20,965 bases of DNA, taken from contig CAJTLE010000038.1 in NCBI GenBank assembly GCA_910577085.1, positions 1-20,965 on the forward strand, given 5' to 3'. The stretch comes from an uncultured Allobaculum sp. (GTDB taxonomy: Bacteria > Bacillota_I > Bacilli_A > Erysipelotrichales > Erysipelotrichaceae). The notes beneath the pieces are model-generated. The model saw only the letters and a program-made list of their open reading frames with translations. It did not search any database and was not told the DNA's origin. This document shows, in pieces, positions 7,975-15,547 of the stretch (positions are counted from its first letter, which is position 1; every line of letters begins with the position of its first letter). A program made the translations under genes and the position numbers.

Positions 7975-7976
7975 AA
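7950..7976 (+). CDS. putative 8-residue leader peptide MAGRSWIF
   Basis: AGGAG (7940-7944) lies five bases before ATG 7950, an ideal ribosome binding site, and the frame runs eight codons to TAA at 7974-7976. The whole frame lies inside the terminator hairpin and its T-tract: the start codon is in the 5' arm and the stop is at the end of the T-run. A translating ribosome would melt the stem and favour read-through into the ABC genes. No family is known to me for this peptide. The excellent spacing is what is seen; the attenuation role is inference. Confidence 0.4.
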   Translation: MAGRSWIF

Positions 7977-7995
7977 ACTGGAGACTGTAACCGGG

Positions 7996-8012
7996 GATCG
8001 ATCCTATCGATC
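7996..8012 (+). promoter_or_regulatory. 7-bp palindrome upstream of the ABC gene
   Basis: GATCGAT (7996-8002) and ATCGATC (8006-8012) are perfect inverted arms around CCT, 35 bases before the ABC start. It could be an operator for a response regulator or another dimeric repressor. It does not resemble the BceR box I know. Confidence 0.35.
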
Positions 8013-8046
8013 ATTCGGTCAATCTTTGATGTAAGGAGAACTACTC

Positions 8047-8808
8047 ATGCCTATTCTTGAAGTCTGTAATCTGCAGAAAATATACAAATCCCGTTTTTCC
8101 GCCGTGCAGGTAGAAGCCCTGCACGATGTGTCTTTTTCGGTTGAACCCGGTGAATTTGTCGCCATTATGGGCGAAAGCGGATCGGGAAAATCGACGCTGT
8201 TGAACCTGCTTGCCGCTCTGGATAAGCCAACGGATGGCAAGATCTATATCAACAATCAGGATTCCTCTACGATTCCCTCCAAAGCCATCAGTGATTTTCG
8301 CCGCAACCATTTAGGCTTTGTCTTCCAGGACTATTCCCTGCTCGATACCTTCAATCTGGCCGATAATATTCTGCTGCCGCTGGTGCTTAATAAAATGCGC
8401 TATCCCGAAATGAAACAACGCCTGGATCCCCTCGCAAAACAGCTTGGTCTGACGCATCTGCTCAAAAAATATCCTTATGAAGTTTCCGGCGGCCAGAAAC
8501 AACGCGCGGCCGTTGCTCGTTCGCTCATTACCAATCCCGAACTTTTACTGGCCGATGAACCGACCGGGGCCCTGGACTCCAAAAGTTCGCAGGAACTGCT
8601 GGAACTCTTTGACCGGCTCAATCAGGATGGCCAGACCATCGTTATGGTCACCCACTCGATCAGTGCGGCCAGCTATGCCAGCCGCGTGTTGTTTATCGCT
8701 GATGGTCAGATTTTCCATCAGCTGTATCGAAAAGACCAAAGCCGCGAGCATTTCTATGAACAGATCTCCAGAACGCTGACCTTGATGGCCAATCAGGAGC
8801 GCATCTGA
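8047..8808 (+). CDS. ABC transporter ATP-binding protein (BceA-like)
   Basis: This 253-residue ATPase powers the permease encoded next. Walker A is GESGSGKST (residues 42-50), the Q-loop glutamine is Q94, the signature is VSGGQKQR (146-153), Walker B is LLLADEP with catalytic E171, and the switch histidine is H203 in VTHS. It belongs to the MacB/LolD-type exporter ATPases, and with a 10-helix FtsX permease and a BceS kinase the best fit is a BceA-type antimicrobial-peptide detoxification module. AAGGAG (8033-8038) lies eight bases before the start. The stop overlaps the permease start by one base, so the pair is translationally coupled. The 238-base leader before it holds hairpins and a mini-ORF. 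Confidence 0.95.
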   Translation: MPILEVCNLQKIYKSRFSAVQVEALHDVSFSVEPGEFVAIMGESGSGKSTLLNLLAALDKPTDGKIYINNQDSSTIPSKAISDFRRNHLGFVFQDYSLLDTFNLADNILLPLVLNKMRYPEMKQRLDPLAKQLGLTHLLKKYPYEVSGGQKQRAAVARSLITNPELLLADEPTGALDSKSSQELLELFDRLNQDGQTIVMVTHSISAASYASRVLFIADGQIFHQLYRKDQSREHFYEQISRTLTLMANQERI

Positions 8809-10739
8809 TGCAACACGCGATTTATCTCAAGCTCGCCCTCCAGTCTTTGAAGAAAAACTATCGAATCTCCATTCCATTTATTGGCGGTTCGATCATCATG
8901 ACGGCCATGTTGTATGCGATTGTCTCCCTGGCCTACAATCCCGGCCTGGGCCAGTCCTTTGGGGGCGGCTACGTTCAGATGATGATGGGCTTTGGCTATC
9001 GGATTATTCTTCTGTTTGTGCTGATCTTCATGTTTTATCTCAACAGTGTCTGGATCAAAAACCGGACCCAGGAAAATGGTCTGTTTGCGGTTTTAGGTCT
9101 GAATAAATCCCATCTGATCCGCATTCAGTTTTATCAGCTGACCGTGATTTTCCTTTGTTCTTTAATTCTTGGCATTCCATTGGGAATCTGTCTGGATAAG
9201 CTGATGTATCTGCTGATTTTAAGAATCGTCCATCTGGATCCTGTCTTTGGCTTCTATTTTTCCTGGGATGGATTCTGGATTACCACATCCTGGATGTGCT
9301 TTTGTTTTGTGGCGATCTTTCTCTGGTCGATCTATGCGACCATCCGCACCAACCCCCTTGAAAAACTCCAGCAGGGCAAAGCGGGTGAGCAGGCCATTAA
9401 AAATCGCTGGATTCTCGCTTTGCTTGGTCTTGTCAGTCTTGTCATCGGGTATGGCATGGCCGTCACAATCACCAGTCCGCTGGAAGCCTTGCTGATGTTT
9501 TTTGTGGCCGTATTCTTCGTAGTGATTGGAACTTACCTGCTATTCATGTATGGCACAACCGTTCTGGTGACCCTGCTTCAGAAAAACAGGCGCTTCTATT
9601 ACTCACCAGCACATTTCATCTCGATTTCAACCCTGAAGTATCGACTGAAACAAAACGCGGCTGCCCTGGCCAACATTGCGATTCTTTCGACTATGGTTCT
9701 GGTTACCCTTTCGACCACTCTGTCACTGGTTTTAACGATTGATGAGACCAACAAACAGATCTATCCCCGCCAGTACGCCATGGAAGCCGCAATTCATACC
9801 ACACCTGAAGACACCAGCACAAAACAGACGGTCATCGACGAAGTCCAAACTGCCGTCAACAATTCAGGCACAACGATGACCAACCCGCTTTCCTATGTTC
9901 TTTCCACCTACAGCTATCAGGAAGGAAACAGCGTGCGTCCACTCTATGTCGTCGATGTGGAGTCCATTAATGAAATGGCCGGCACCAGCCTCAACCCTGG
10001 TCCGGGGCAGGTCATTGTGATTGGAAAAGCAACCGAACCTCAGACTTTAACCCTGAGCGACAATACAGCCACCATTGAAATCGTGGATTTCCTCGACACA
10101 CTGCCCGAAAAACTTACTTTTCTCCAACAATATTCTGTGGCCGGAACGTTTGCGGTCGGGCATCTCGATACGCTTCCGCCGGTGAATCAGATCGTTTCTC
10201 TGATGTTTGATACTCCAGATTCAGTCGATCATCAGGAAACCATTCATAACAGTCTGATGAGCAATGGCTCTACCACGCAGATTCTTAACTTTGCCAATAC
10301 AGCAAGCCTGAAACAGGAAGTCTTTGCGATGTATTCGGGTATGTTGTTTATCGGGGTCTATCTGTCTGCCCTCTTTATTCTGACGGTCATTCTGATCCTC
10401 TATTACAAACAGATTTCCGAAGGCATTGAAGATAAAGAACGATTTACGATCATGAAAAAAGTCGGACTGGATTCCGGCCAGATCAAGAAAGTGATCAACG
10501 ATCAGGTCCTGCTCATGTTCTTCTTACCGCTTGGTGTAGCTTTCGTTCACATTCTGTTTGCCTACCCGATGCTCACCCGGATTCTGCGCGGTCTGAATAT
10601 GTCCAATGAAAGGCTGTTTCTGATCGTCATGTTGACATGCTTCGTGGTCTTTGCGCTGATCTATCTGATCATTTATAAGATGACCTCGCGCACCTACTAC
10701 AAACTGGTTGTCTTCGCGCCAGCTTCCAATCGTAAATAA
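8808..10739 (+). CDS. FtsX-domain ABC permease (BceB-like)
   Basis: This 643-residue membrane protein has ten predicted helices, at about residues 22-42, 62-81, 110-130, 158-178, 201-220, 226-248, 287-310, 511-532, 565-587 and 602-623. Between helices 7 and 8 lies an extracellular domain of about 200 residues (roughly 312-508). That 7+3 layout with one large external domain is the BceB signature, where the domain binds bacitracin-like peptides or their lipid II-cycle targets. It starts on the A of the preceding TGA stop, with AGGAG at 8795-8799. The likely role is releasing lipid-cycle intermediates from peptide antibiotics and signalling flux to the upstream kinase. The exact peptide cannot be told from sequence. 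Confidence 0.92.
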   Translation: MQHAIYLKLALQSLKKNYRISIPFIGGSIIMTAMLYAIVSLAYNPGLGQSFGGGYVQMMMGFGYRIILLFVLIFMFYLNSVWIKNRTQENGLFAVLGLNKSHLIRIQFYQLTVIFLCSLILGIPLGICLDKLMYLLILRIVHLDPVFGFYFSWDGFWITTSWMCFCFVAIFLWSIYATIRTNPLEKLQQGKAGEQAIKNRWILALLGLVSLVIGYGMAVTITSPLEALLMFFVAVFFVVIGTYLLFMYGTTVLVTLLQKNRRFYYSPAHFISISTLKYRLKQNAAALANIAILSTMVLVTLSTTLSLVLTIDETNKQIYPRQYAMEAAIHTTPEDTSTKQTVIDEVQTAVNNSGTTMTNPLSYVLSTYSYQEGNSVRPLYVVDVESINEMAGTSLNPGPGQVIVIGKATEPQTLTLSDNTATIEIVDFLDTLPEKLTFLQQYSVAGTFAVGHLDTLPPVNQIVSLMFDTPDSVDHQETIHNSLMSNGSTTQILNFANTASLKQEVFAMYSGMLFIGVYLSALFILTVILILYYKQISEGIEDKERFTIMKKVGLDSGQIKKVINDQVLLMFFLPLGVAFVHILFAYPMLTRILRGLNMSNERLFLIVMLTCFVVFALIYLIIYKMTSRTYYKLVVFAPASNRK

Positions 10740-10770
10740 GTCGGACTGATTTGTGTGTCCAAACTCTTCG

Positions 10771-10796
10771 ATCCCCTGTTTTCCAGGGGATTTTTT
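10771..10796 (+). terminator. intrinsic terminator of the ABC genes
   Basis: ATCCCCTG (10771-10778) and CAGGGGAT (10784-10791) form an eight-bp stem with a five-base loop and six T (10791-10796), 31 bases after the permease stop. Confidence 0.9.
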
Positions 10797-10903
10797 GCGT
10801 TCTTCTCAATCCCTCAATAAGAAGGGCTCCTCCATCCTTTCGCCATCTTTGGAATTGAATGGATTCAACAAAACATAAAGTGTCCGTCCTTATCTGAAAG
10901 CGG

Positions 10904-10933
10904 TTCCAGTAAGCGACTGTTGAATGTTATACT
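10904..10933 (+). promoter_or_regulatory. extended -10 promoter of the CapA-like gene
   Basis: TATACT (10928-10933) has TG one base upstream (10925-10926), an extended -10. A weak -35, TTCCAG (10904-10909), lies 18 bases before it. The start codon at 10940 is where transcription should begin, so the mRNA is probably leaderless. An inverted repeat TTGAAT-GG-ATTCAA lies further upstream (10855-10868). Confidence 0.5.
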
Positions 10934-10939
10934 TCGATT

Positions 10940-12220
10940 ATGACAACTCCAAATACTTCTTCCGAAAAAAGACAGCGTCGGCGGCGTAGAAAGCGCCGGC
11001 TTCGCATTGCTCTGGTCACTTTCTGCTCCTTACTCATGGTCTTTTGCATTGGACTTATGGGCTTTGCCTTCTATAAAATCATCCATCCAGCCCCTAAACA
11101 GGATCCGACGGTGGTGGCAGCCAGTCCAATTCATGAAGGGGAGCATACCAAGAACACCGCTTCTTTTACCTTTACCGGTGTTGGTGATAACCTGCTTCAC
11201 GATACAATTTTCGTTTACTACGAACAGGATCATGGCAACCGGGACTTTTCTCCGATTTATGAAATCACCAAACCGTATACTTCGGGTTCCGATCTGAATT
11301 ACATCAACTTTGAAACGGTCTGTGCCGGGGATGAATATGGTCTTTCCGGCTATCCGGCTTTCAATGGTCCGCTGGAAATGATCGATACCATTGCAGGAGC
11401 TGGCTTCAACTGGATTTCCGTCGCCAGCAACCATTCCCTGGATGCTGGCAGCGATGGCCTGATCACCGAACTCAACTACATTCAAGATCATCATCCGCAG
11501 ATCAGCGCCACCGGTGCCTATACCACCCCTGAACAGGCGGACACTCCCCAGGTCAAAGAGATCAATGGCATCAAAGTCGGCTTATGCACCTTTACCTATG
11601 ATCTCAATGGCTTAACCGAACCTTTTGGCTTTGAATGGCTGGTCAATGACTACCGCAACAAAGACAAAACCGTGAATTATGATCTGATGAAAACCAAACT
11701 GGATGCACTCAAAGAAGTCAGTGATGTCCAGATTGTCTCCATGCACTGGGGCGAAGAATATAAGACGGGTATTCAGCCTGAACAGAAAGAGATCGCCGAG
11801 TTTTTACATGATCAGGGTGTGGAAGTCATCATTGGCACCCATCCGCATGTGATTCAGCCTGTTGAATTTCTCGTCTCTCCGGAGCAGAACACACTGGTCT
11901 ACTATTCGTTAGGCAACTTTGTCTCGGCGCAGAACAGTGATGAAAGTATGATTGGCGGCATGGCGCAGTTCCAGCTTGATTATGATTTCGAAACGAAAAA
12001 GGCGTCTTTTGAAAACGTCAAGTTTACTCCGACTGTTACCTACATCACACCGGATTTACGGACCTATCGGACTACAACTATTCATGAATACAACGATGAA
12101 ATGATCGCCAACCATTACATCACCGCCTATGGTCTGGATCTGTCCAAAGAATGGATCCGCCAGTATGTTGATTCCGTTGTCGGCAATCCCTCCAATATTC
12201 AAATCGATTATGGCGTCTAG
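10940..12220 (+). CDS. membrane-anchored CapA-family protein
   Basis: This 426-residue protein belongs to the CapA/PGA_cap family, metallophosphatase-fold proteins linked to poly-gamma-glutamate capsule work. A strongly basic cytoplasmic start (residues 9-22) and one membrane helix (about 21-47) place the rest outside the cell. The fold's metal-site motifs are in order: GVGDNLLHD (80-88), NFE (123-125), SNHSLD (163-168), MHWGEEY (268-274), GTHPHV (299-304) and YSLGNF (322-327). No capB or capC is nearby, so a capsule role is not implied; many lone family members have unknown substrates. There is no Shine-Dalgarno, and the -10 box ends six bases before the ATG. It converges with the ZIP gene across a shared terminator. 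Confidence 0.9.
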   Translation: MTTPNTSSEKRQRRRRRKRRLRIALVTFCSLLMVFCIGLMGFAFYKIIHPAPKQDPTVVAASPIHEGEHTKNTASFTFTGVGDNLLHDTIFVYYEQDHGNRDFSPIYEITKPYTSGSDLNYINFETVCAGDEYGLSGYPAFNGPLEMIDTIAGAGFNWISVASNHSLDAGSDGLITELNYIQDHHPQISATGAYTTPEQADTPQVKEINGIKVGLCTFTYDLNGLTEPFGFEWLVNDYRNKDKTVNYDLMKTKLDALKEVSDVQIVSMHWGEEYKTGIQPEQKEIAEFLHDQGVEVIIGTHPHVIQPVEFLVSPEQNTLVYYSLGNFVSAQNSDESMIGGMAQFQLDYDFETKKASFENVKFTPTVTYITPDLRTYRTTTIHEYNDEMIANHYITAYGLDLSKEWIRQYVDSVVGNPSNIQIDYGV

Positions 12221-12256
12221 TGCGCCAAATCCCGTCATTCTGTCCACAGAAAAACT

Positions 12257-12310
12257 GCCTGGATTCCTTCTCTTTGCACTTTGCACCTTGAAGGATTCCA
12301 GGCGGTTTTT
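12257..12310. terminator. bidirectional terminator between CapA-like and ZIP genes
   Basis: A 14-bp stem with one mismatch (12257-12270 with 12290-12303) has a 19-base loop. Five T follow on the plus strand (12306-12310), and five A precede it (12250-12254), giving a T-tract on the minus strand too. It serves two convergent genes. Confidence 0.8.
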
Positions 12311-12371
12311 CATTTTCAAAACGAAGTTCAGGATCAACCATTCGAAGCGTTGACGTTGTTTTCTGGCTTTT

Positions 12372-13154
12372 CTAGGCCAGAGCAACATCCAGCACCATCA
12401 TCAGGGTAAACCCAAGCGCAAAAGCCACGGTGGCCAGGTTGGAATGATCCCCCTGTGAAGCTTCCGGAATCAGTTCTTCCACGACCACATAGATCATCGC
12501 CCCGGCTGCAAAACTGAGCAGGTAGGGCAAAAACGGCAGCAGCTGGTTGGCAAGCAATAAAGTCACAACAGCCGCAATCGGCTCAACCACGCCCGATAAA
12601 AAGCCGTATCCAAAAGCTTTTGACTTTTTCAGCCCCTGGGTGCGCAAAGGCATGGAAATAATCGCTCCTTCCGGAAAGTTCTGAATGGCAATCCCGATGG
12701 CTAAAGCCATCGCCCCCGACAAAGTAATCATCGTCTGTCCACTCAGCCAGCCGGCAATCACAATGCCCACCGTCATTCCTTCCGGGATGTTATGGAGAGT
12801 CACAGCCAGGACCAGCAGAATACTGTCTTTTAAATCCGTATGGATGCCTTCTGGCTGATCACTGTTCTGATGCAGATGCGGCACAACCATATCCAGAACC
12901 AGCAAAAAGAAAATCCCGCCTAAAAATCCGACTGCCGCCGGCACACAGGCAAACCGGCCAAGATCCGCTGCTTCATCAATAGCCGGAATCAACAAAGACC
13001 AGACAGAAGCTGCAACCATGACGCCTCCCGCAAAACCAGTCAGTGCCTTTTGAAGTTTTATATTGAGCTGGCTGCCCATCAAAAACACACAGCCAGCACC
13101 CAATGTAGTCCCTAAAAAGGGGATCAGAACCATATAAAAAGCAGAAACGTTCAT
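12372..13154 (-). CDS. ZIP-family divalent metal transporter
   Basis: This 260-residue membrane protein is of the ZIP family (ZupT/GufA branch), importing zinc or other divalent metals. The paired metal-site motifs are HNIPEG (residues 121-126) and QNFPEG (158-163), with EELIPE (226-231) in a later helix. About eight helices are visible, and a His-containing loop (VPHLHQNSDQ, 91-100) lies between helices 3 and 4, as usual for ZIP proteins. The start at 13154 is chosen because GGAGGG sits just upstream on the minus strand (13159-13164); a start at 13184 adds ten residues without support. Metal choice cannot be read from sequence. No metalloregulator gene is adjacent. Confidence 0.93.
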   Translation of the reverse strand: MNVSAFYMVLIPFLGTTLGAGCVFLMGSQLNIKLQKALTGFAGGVMVAASVWSLLIPAIDEAADLGRFACVPAAVGFLGGIFFLLVLDMVVPHLHQNSDQPEGIHTDLKDSILLVLAVTLHNIPEGMTVGIVIAGWLSGQTMITLSGAMALAIGIAIQNFPEGAIISMPLRTQGLKKSKAFGYGFLSGVVEPIAAVVTLLLANQLLPFLPYLLSFAAGAMIYVVVEELIPEASQGDHSNLATVAFALGFTLMMVLDVALA

Positions 13155-13519
13155 TTTTCCCTCCGTTTCCAGAACGTAGAACACATTAACTCATTAATTA
13201 AGTCTTCTTTATTCTGCCAGAGTCCCCAAAAGTTTCTGCCGACAATGCCCTCTTTTGGACGCAGGAAGATGCCTCGAAAGGCAAGCATCTCATGCAAAGT
13301 TCATGACTTATCCAAACAAGCATCCCATAACAATTTGTAATTCTTCAGACAAAGCAATCAGAAACAATAAGTTCAACGCAGACAAGCGTGCCGCAGGATT
13401 TTAATGAAAGCAAAGAGCTGATCGTTCAAGGTTTTCTAAAAGGTCCGTTTTCGATTCAGATGATTTTTTCACAGACAAAATCAATTTTGGAATTTGCGGA
13501 TCAACAGTTTTCATACCTT
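13155..13519. other. 365-base gap upstream of the ZIP gene
   Basis: It holds the ZIP promoter region and the 3' end region of the AlbA_2 gene. An AT-rich inverted repeat, ATTAA-CTCA-TTAAT (13185-13198), lies about 30 bases before the ZIP start and could be an operator. No convincing -35/-10 pair and no T-tracted terminator for the AlbA_2 gene were seen. A plus-strand frame, 13388-13606, overlaps the AlbA_2 gene and looks like chance. Confidence 0.45.
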
Positions 13520-15019
13520 TTACTGCTTTCCACGCAACAGGATTTCACCGGACTGGCCTACTGCCCGTTCAATCCTGTTTTTGTTAACAAGAATTTCGAT
13601 ATTTGATTTCAGTTTATTCGTAATTCCCTTATAACCCATTTCTCTCGCCAGCTGAGTAATCGTTAACGGTTGCTCACTAAGAATTTCCAAAATTCGATTC
13701 TGGTAAAGAATCAACCTTTTCTCTTTATTTGTCCGCATGTCGAAAGAAGGATGAACAGCTAAAGTCACCGATAAATATCTACGATCTTCGTCATAACTGA
13801 AAGCAGGGCTGGATGATCCATTTTCCTGCAAGGCTTTTAAGATAGTTGGAAAACCCGTATTTCTTCCCCCGATCAAATGAAGTTCCTTAAGAAGATCTCC
13901 CATCCGCCGATTCCTGTAAAAACGCGCACAAATATTAAATTGTTGAATATCCTTATCTTTAATGCTGGTGTGAAATCCAGGATGTGAAGTAACCTCAATC
14001 GACGTCTTTGTAATTCTTACCGTTATCGGCTCTCTGACTTGATAGGATTTATGGTAAACAGCATTGGCCAGAATTTCGTCAATAGCTGCCATCGGATAAT
14101 TATAAATACGGTCAGCTTCTGGTCTTTGGGGATCTTTGAAGACTTTCTCTTCAATAATATTATTCTGGATATAGTTCAGAGCCGCTTTCAGCTGGTACTG
14201 AATTGGGCCAGTAAACTTTTTCTCAATCATTCCTTTTCCGGCTGCATCGGGGATCTGAACAATTTCAATATAGGCTTCTCGAAAATACTTCTGAGGATTT
14301 TGGGCGAAGAAAAGAATAGCAGCATTAATTGGATATTCCTGTTCAGGAGGCCCTGAAATCAAGTCCATATCCTTGGCCAGATCATGCGTCGTTTTCTGAG
14401 AAGATAAAGGAAATAAAGCGCTGTTTACCGCTTGTAAATGCTCAATCATCAATTGCCGATCCAGATCATCTACAGAGGCAAAAACATTTGGTCTGTCATC
14501 AAAAGGAATATTTTCAGAAATATAAAACAGATCCTTGATCTCTTCTTCGCTTGCCCGAATCGTACTAGACAGCTTACGAATGTAATAATATCGAGGAGAC
14601 TCTTTTCTTCCGCCAGCCTTTGAGCCTTTATCCTTCGCTGAATAGATCAGTTTGGGAGCTGTATAAGGTCGTCCGGTTCCTCCCTTGCACCATAAAACAA
14701 TTAAGTGCTTTCCCTCATAAAATACAGGTTCACAAACTGGAATATAGCGCGGTTCAATCAGATTACAATACTCATTAAGACTTTTCATAATTCCGCCCAC
14801 CGAGCTTTTCTCCAAACCTTTCAATGGAAACTGAGGACTGCCATTTTCTTCTTTGACACCAATAATAATATAGCCGCCTCCGATATTATCGATATCATTT
14901 GCGAAAGCACAGATTGTATGAACAACCCTTTCCGGATTAAAATCTTCTTTAAATTCAATTCGAGTAGATTCAACGATATTGCCATGAATAAGCGTATCTA
15001 CATTCACTGGTAACGCCAT
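13520..15019 (-). CDS. AlbA_2 (Schlafen-like) and HATPase_c_4 domain protein
   Basis: This 499-residue protein has an N-terminal AlbA_2 domain (about residues 10-140) with ESTRIEFKE, ICAFAND and GGGYIIIGVKE. A HATPase_c_4-like region follows, with the N-box-like DEILANAVYHKSYQ and the later GGRNTGFPTI. A winged-helix-like end (ILEILSEQPLTITQLAREMG) closes the protein. Such proteins are often annotated as RecG-like or transcriptional regulators; their biochemistry is poorly known and some sit in defence or mobile regions. The start is supported by GGGAGGG just upstream on the minus strand. Codon use is more AT-rich than its neighbours, suggesting transfer. Its promoter region lies in the 105-bp repeat array. 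DNA-binding regulator is the best guess, not proven. Confidence 0.85.
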   Translation of the reverse strand: MALPVNVDTLIHGNIVESTRIEFKEDFNPERVVHTICAFANDIDNIGGGYIIIGVKEENGSPQFPLKGLEKSSVGGIMKSLNEYCNLIEPRYIPVCEPVFYEGKHLIVLWCKGGTGRPYTAPKLIYSAKDKGSKAGGRKESPRYYYIRKLSSTIRASEEEIKDLFYISENIPFDDRPNVFASVDDLDRQLMIEHLQAVNSALFPLSSQKTTHDLAKDMDLISGPPEQEYPINAAILFFAQNPQKYFREAYIEIVQIPDAAGKGMIEKKFTGPIQYQLKAALNYIQNNIIEEKVFKDPQRPEADRIYNYPMAAIDEILANAVYHKSYQVREPITVRITKTSIEVTSHPGFHTSIKDKDIQQFNICARFYRNRRMGDLLKELHLIGGRNTGFPTILKALQENGSSSPAFSYDEDRRYLSVTLAVHPSFDMRTNKEKRLILYQNRILEILSEQPLTITQLAREMGYKGITNKLKSNIEILVNKNRIERAVGQSGEILLRGKQ

Positions 15020-15041
15020 TACAATCCCTCCCTATAGTGAA

Positions 15042-15072
15042 AGAGTACCATTTTTATCGAGTCACTCGACAA
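15042..15072 (-). promoter_or_regulatory. putative promoter of the AlbA_2 gene inside the first repeat
   Basis: On the minus strand TACTCT (15042-15047) with a TG one base upstream forms an extended -10. TTGTCG (15067-15072) is a weak -35 with a long 19-base spacer. The palindrome TCGAGTCACTCGA (15057-15069) falls mostly within the spacer, a classic repressor position. Confidence 0.35.
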
Positions 15073-15421
15073 AAATTCTGTCGAGTCGGTCCGTTTTGTC
15101 GAGTCCACAGCGGGTTTTCAGCCTGAAATCCACCTTTTCTGCCCTTTTCCGGCTCGTTTTATCGAGTAACTCGACAAAAATTCTGTCGAGTCGGCCTGTT
15201 TTGTCGAGTCCATAGCGGGTTTTCAGCCTGAAATCCACCTTTTCTGCCCTTTTCCGGCTCGTTTTATCGAGTAACTCGACAAAAATTCTGTCGAGTCGGC
15301 CTGTTTTGTCGAGTCCACAGCGGGTTTTTCAGCCTGAAATCCACCTTTTCTGCCCTTTCCCGGCTTGTTTTATCGAGTCACTCGACAAAAATTCTGTCGA
15401 GTCGGCCCGTTTTGTCGAGTC
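15052..15421. repeat. 105-bp tandem repeat array, 3.5 copies
   Basis: Units start at 15052, 15157, 15262 and 15368 (periods 105, 105 and 106); the last stops after 54 bases. Copies differ at only a few positions. Each unit begins with the palindrome TCGAGTNACTCGA and a second inverted pair, ACTCGAC-N9-GTCGAGT, followed by another TCGAGT. That gives four hexamers per unit and 16 in all. The second half of each full unit is a pyrimidine-rich stretch on the plus strand. The array lies between the fruA terminator and the AlbA_2 start. It has no unique spacers, so it is not a CRISPR, and stop codons in the units argue against a coding repeat. Confidence 0.95.
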
Positions 15422-15429
15422 GGGAACTT

Positions 15430-15461
15430 AAAAAGGCTGGAATCCATCCAGAATTCCAGCC
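15430..15461 (-). terminator. intrinsic terminator of the fru operon
   Basis: On the minus strand GGCTGGAAT (15461-15453) pairs with ATTCCAGCC (15443-15435), a perfect nine-bp stem with a nine-base loop, and TTTTT follows (15434-15430). It lies about 87 bases after the fruA stop and just before the repeat array. Confidence 0.9.
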
Positions 15462-15547
15462 AGGAAAGGGAACGAACCAAGTCGACAGGGTTGAAAAAGG
15501 AGAAGGTTTCGATACTCGATCGGGTTCGTCAATTAGTAAGTTTAAAA

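Noticed and set aside
15026..15039. Minus strand reads TCACTATAGGGAG, like the core of a T7 RNA polymerase promoter
   Set aside because: Only the downstream half matches; the upstream TAATACGAC part is absent. It overlaps the gene's natural Shine-Dalgarno, so chance likeness is the simplest reading.
15052..15421. CRISPR array or repeat-encoded protein
   Set aside because: Units abut with no unique spacers, and although 105 is a multiple of three the units contain stop codons and one copy is 106 bases long.
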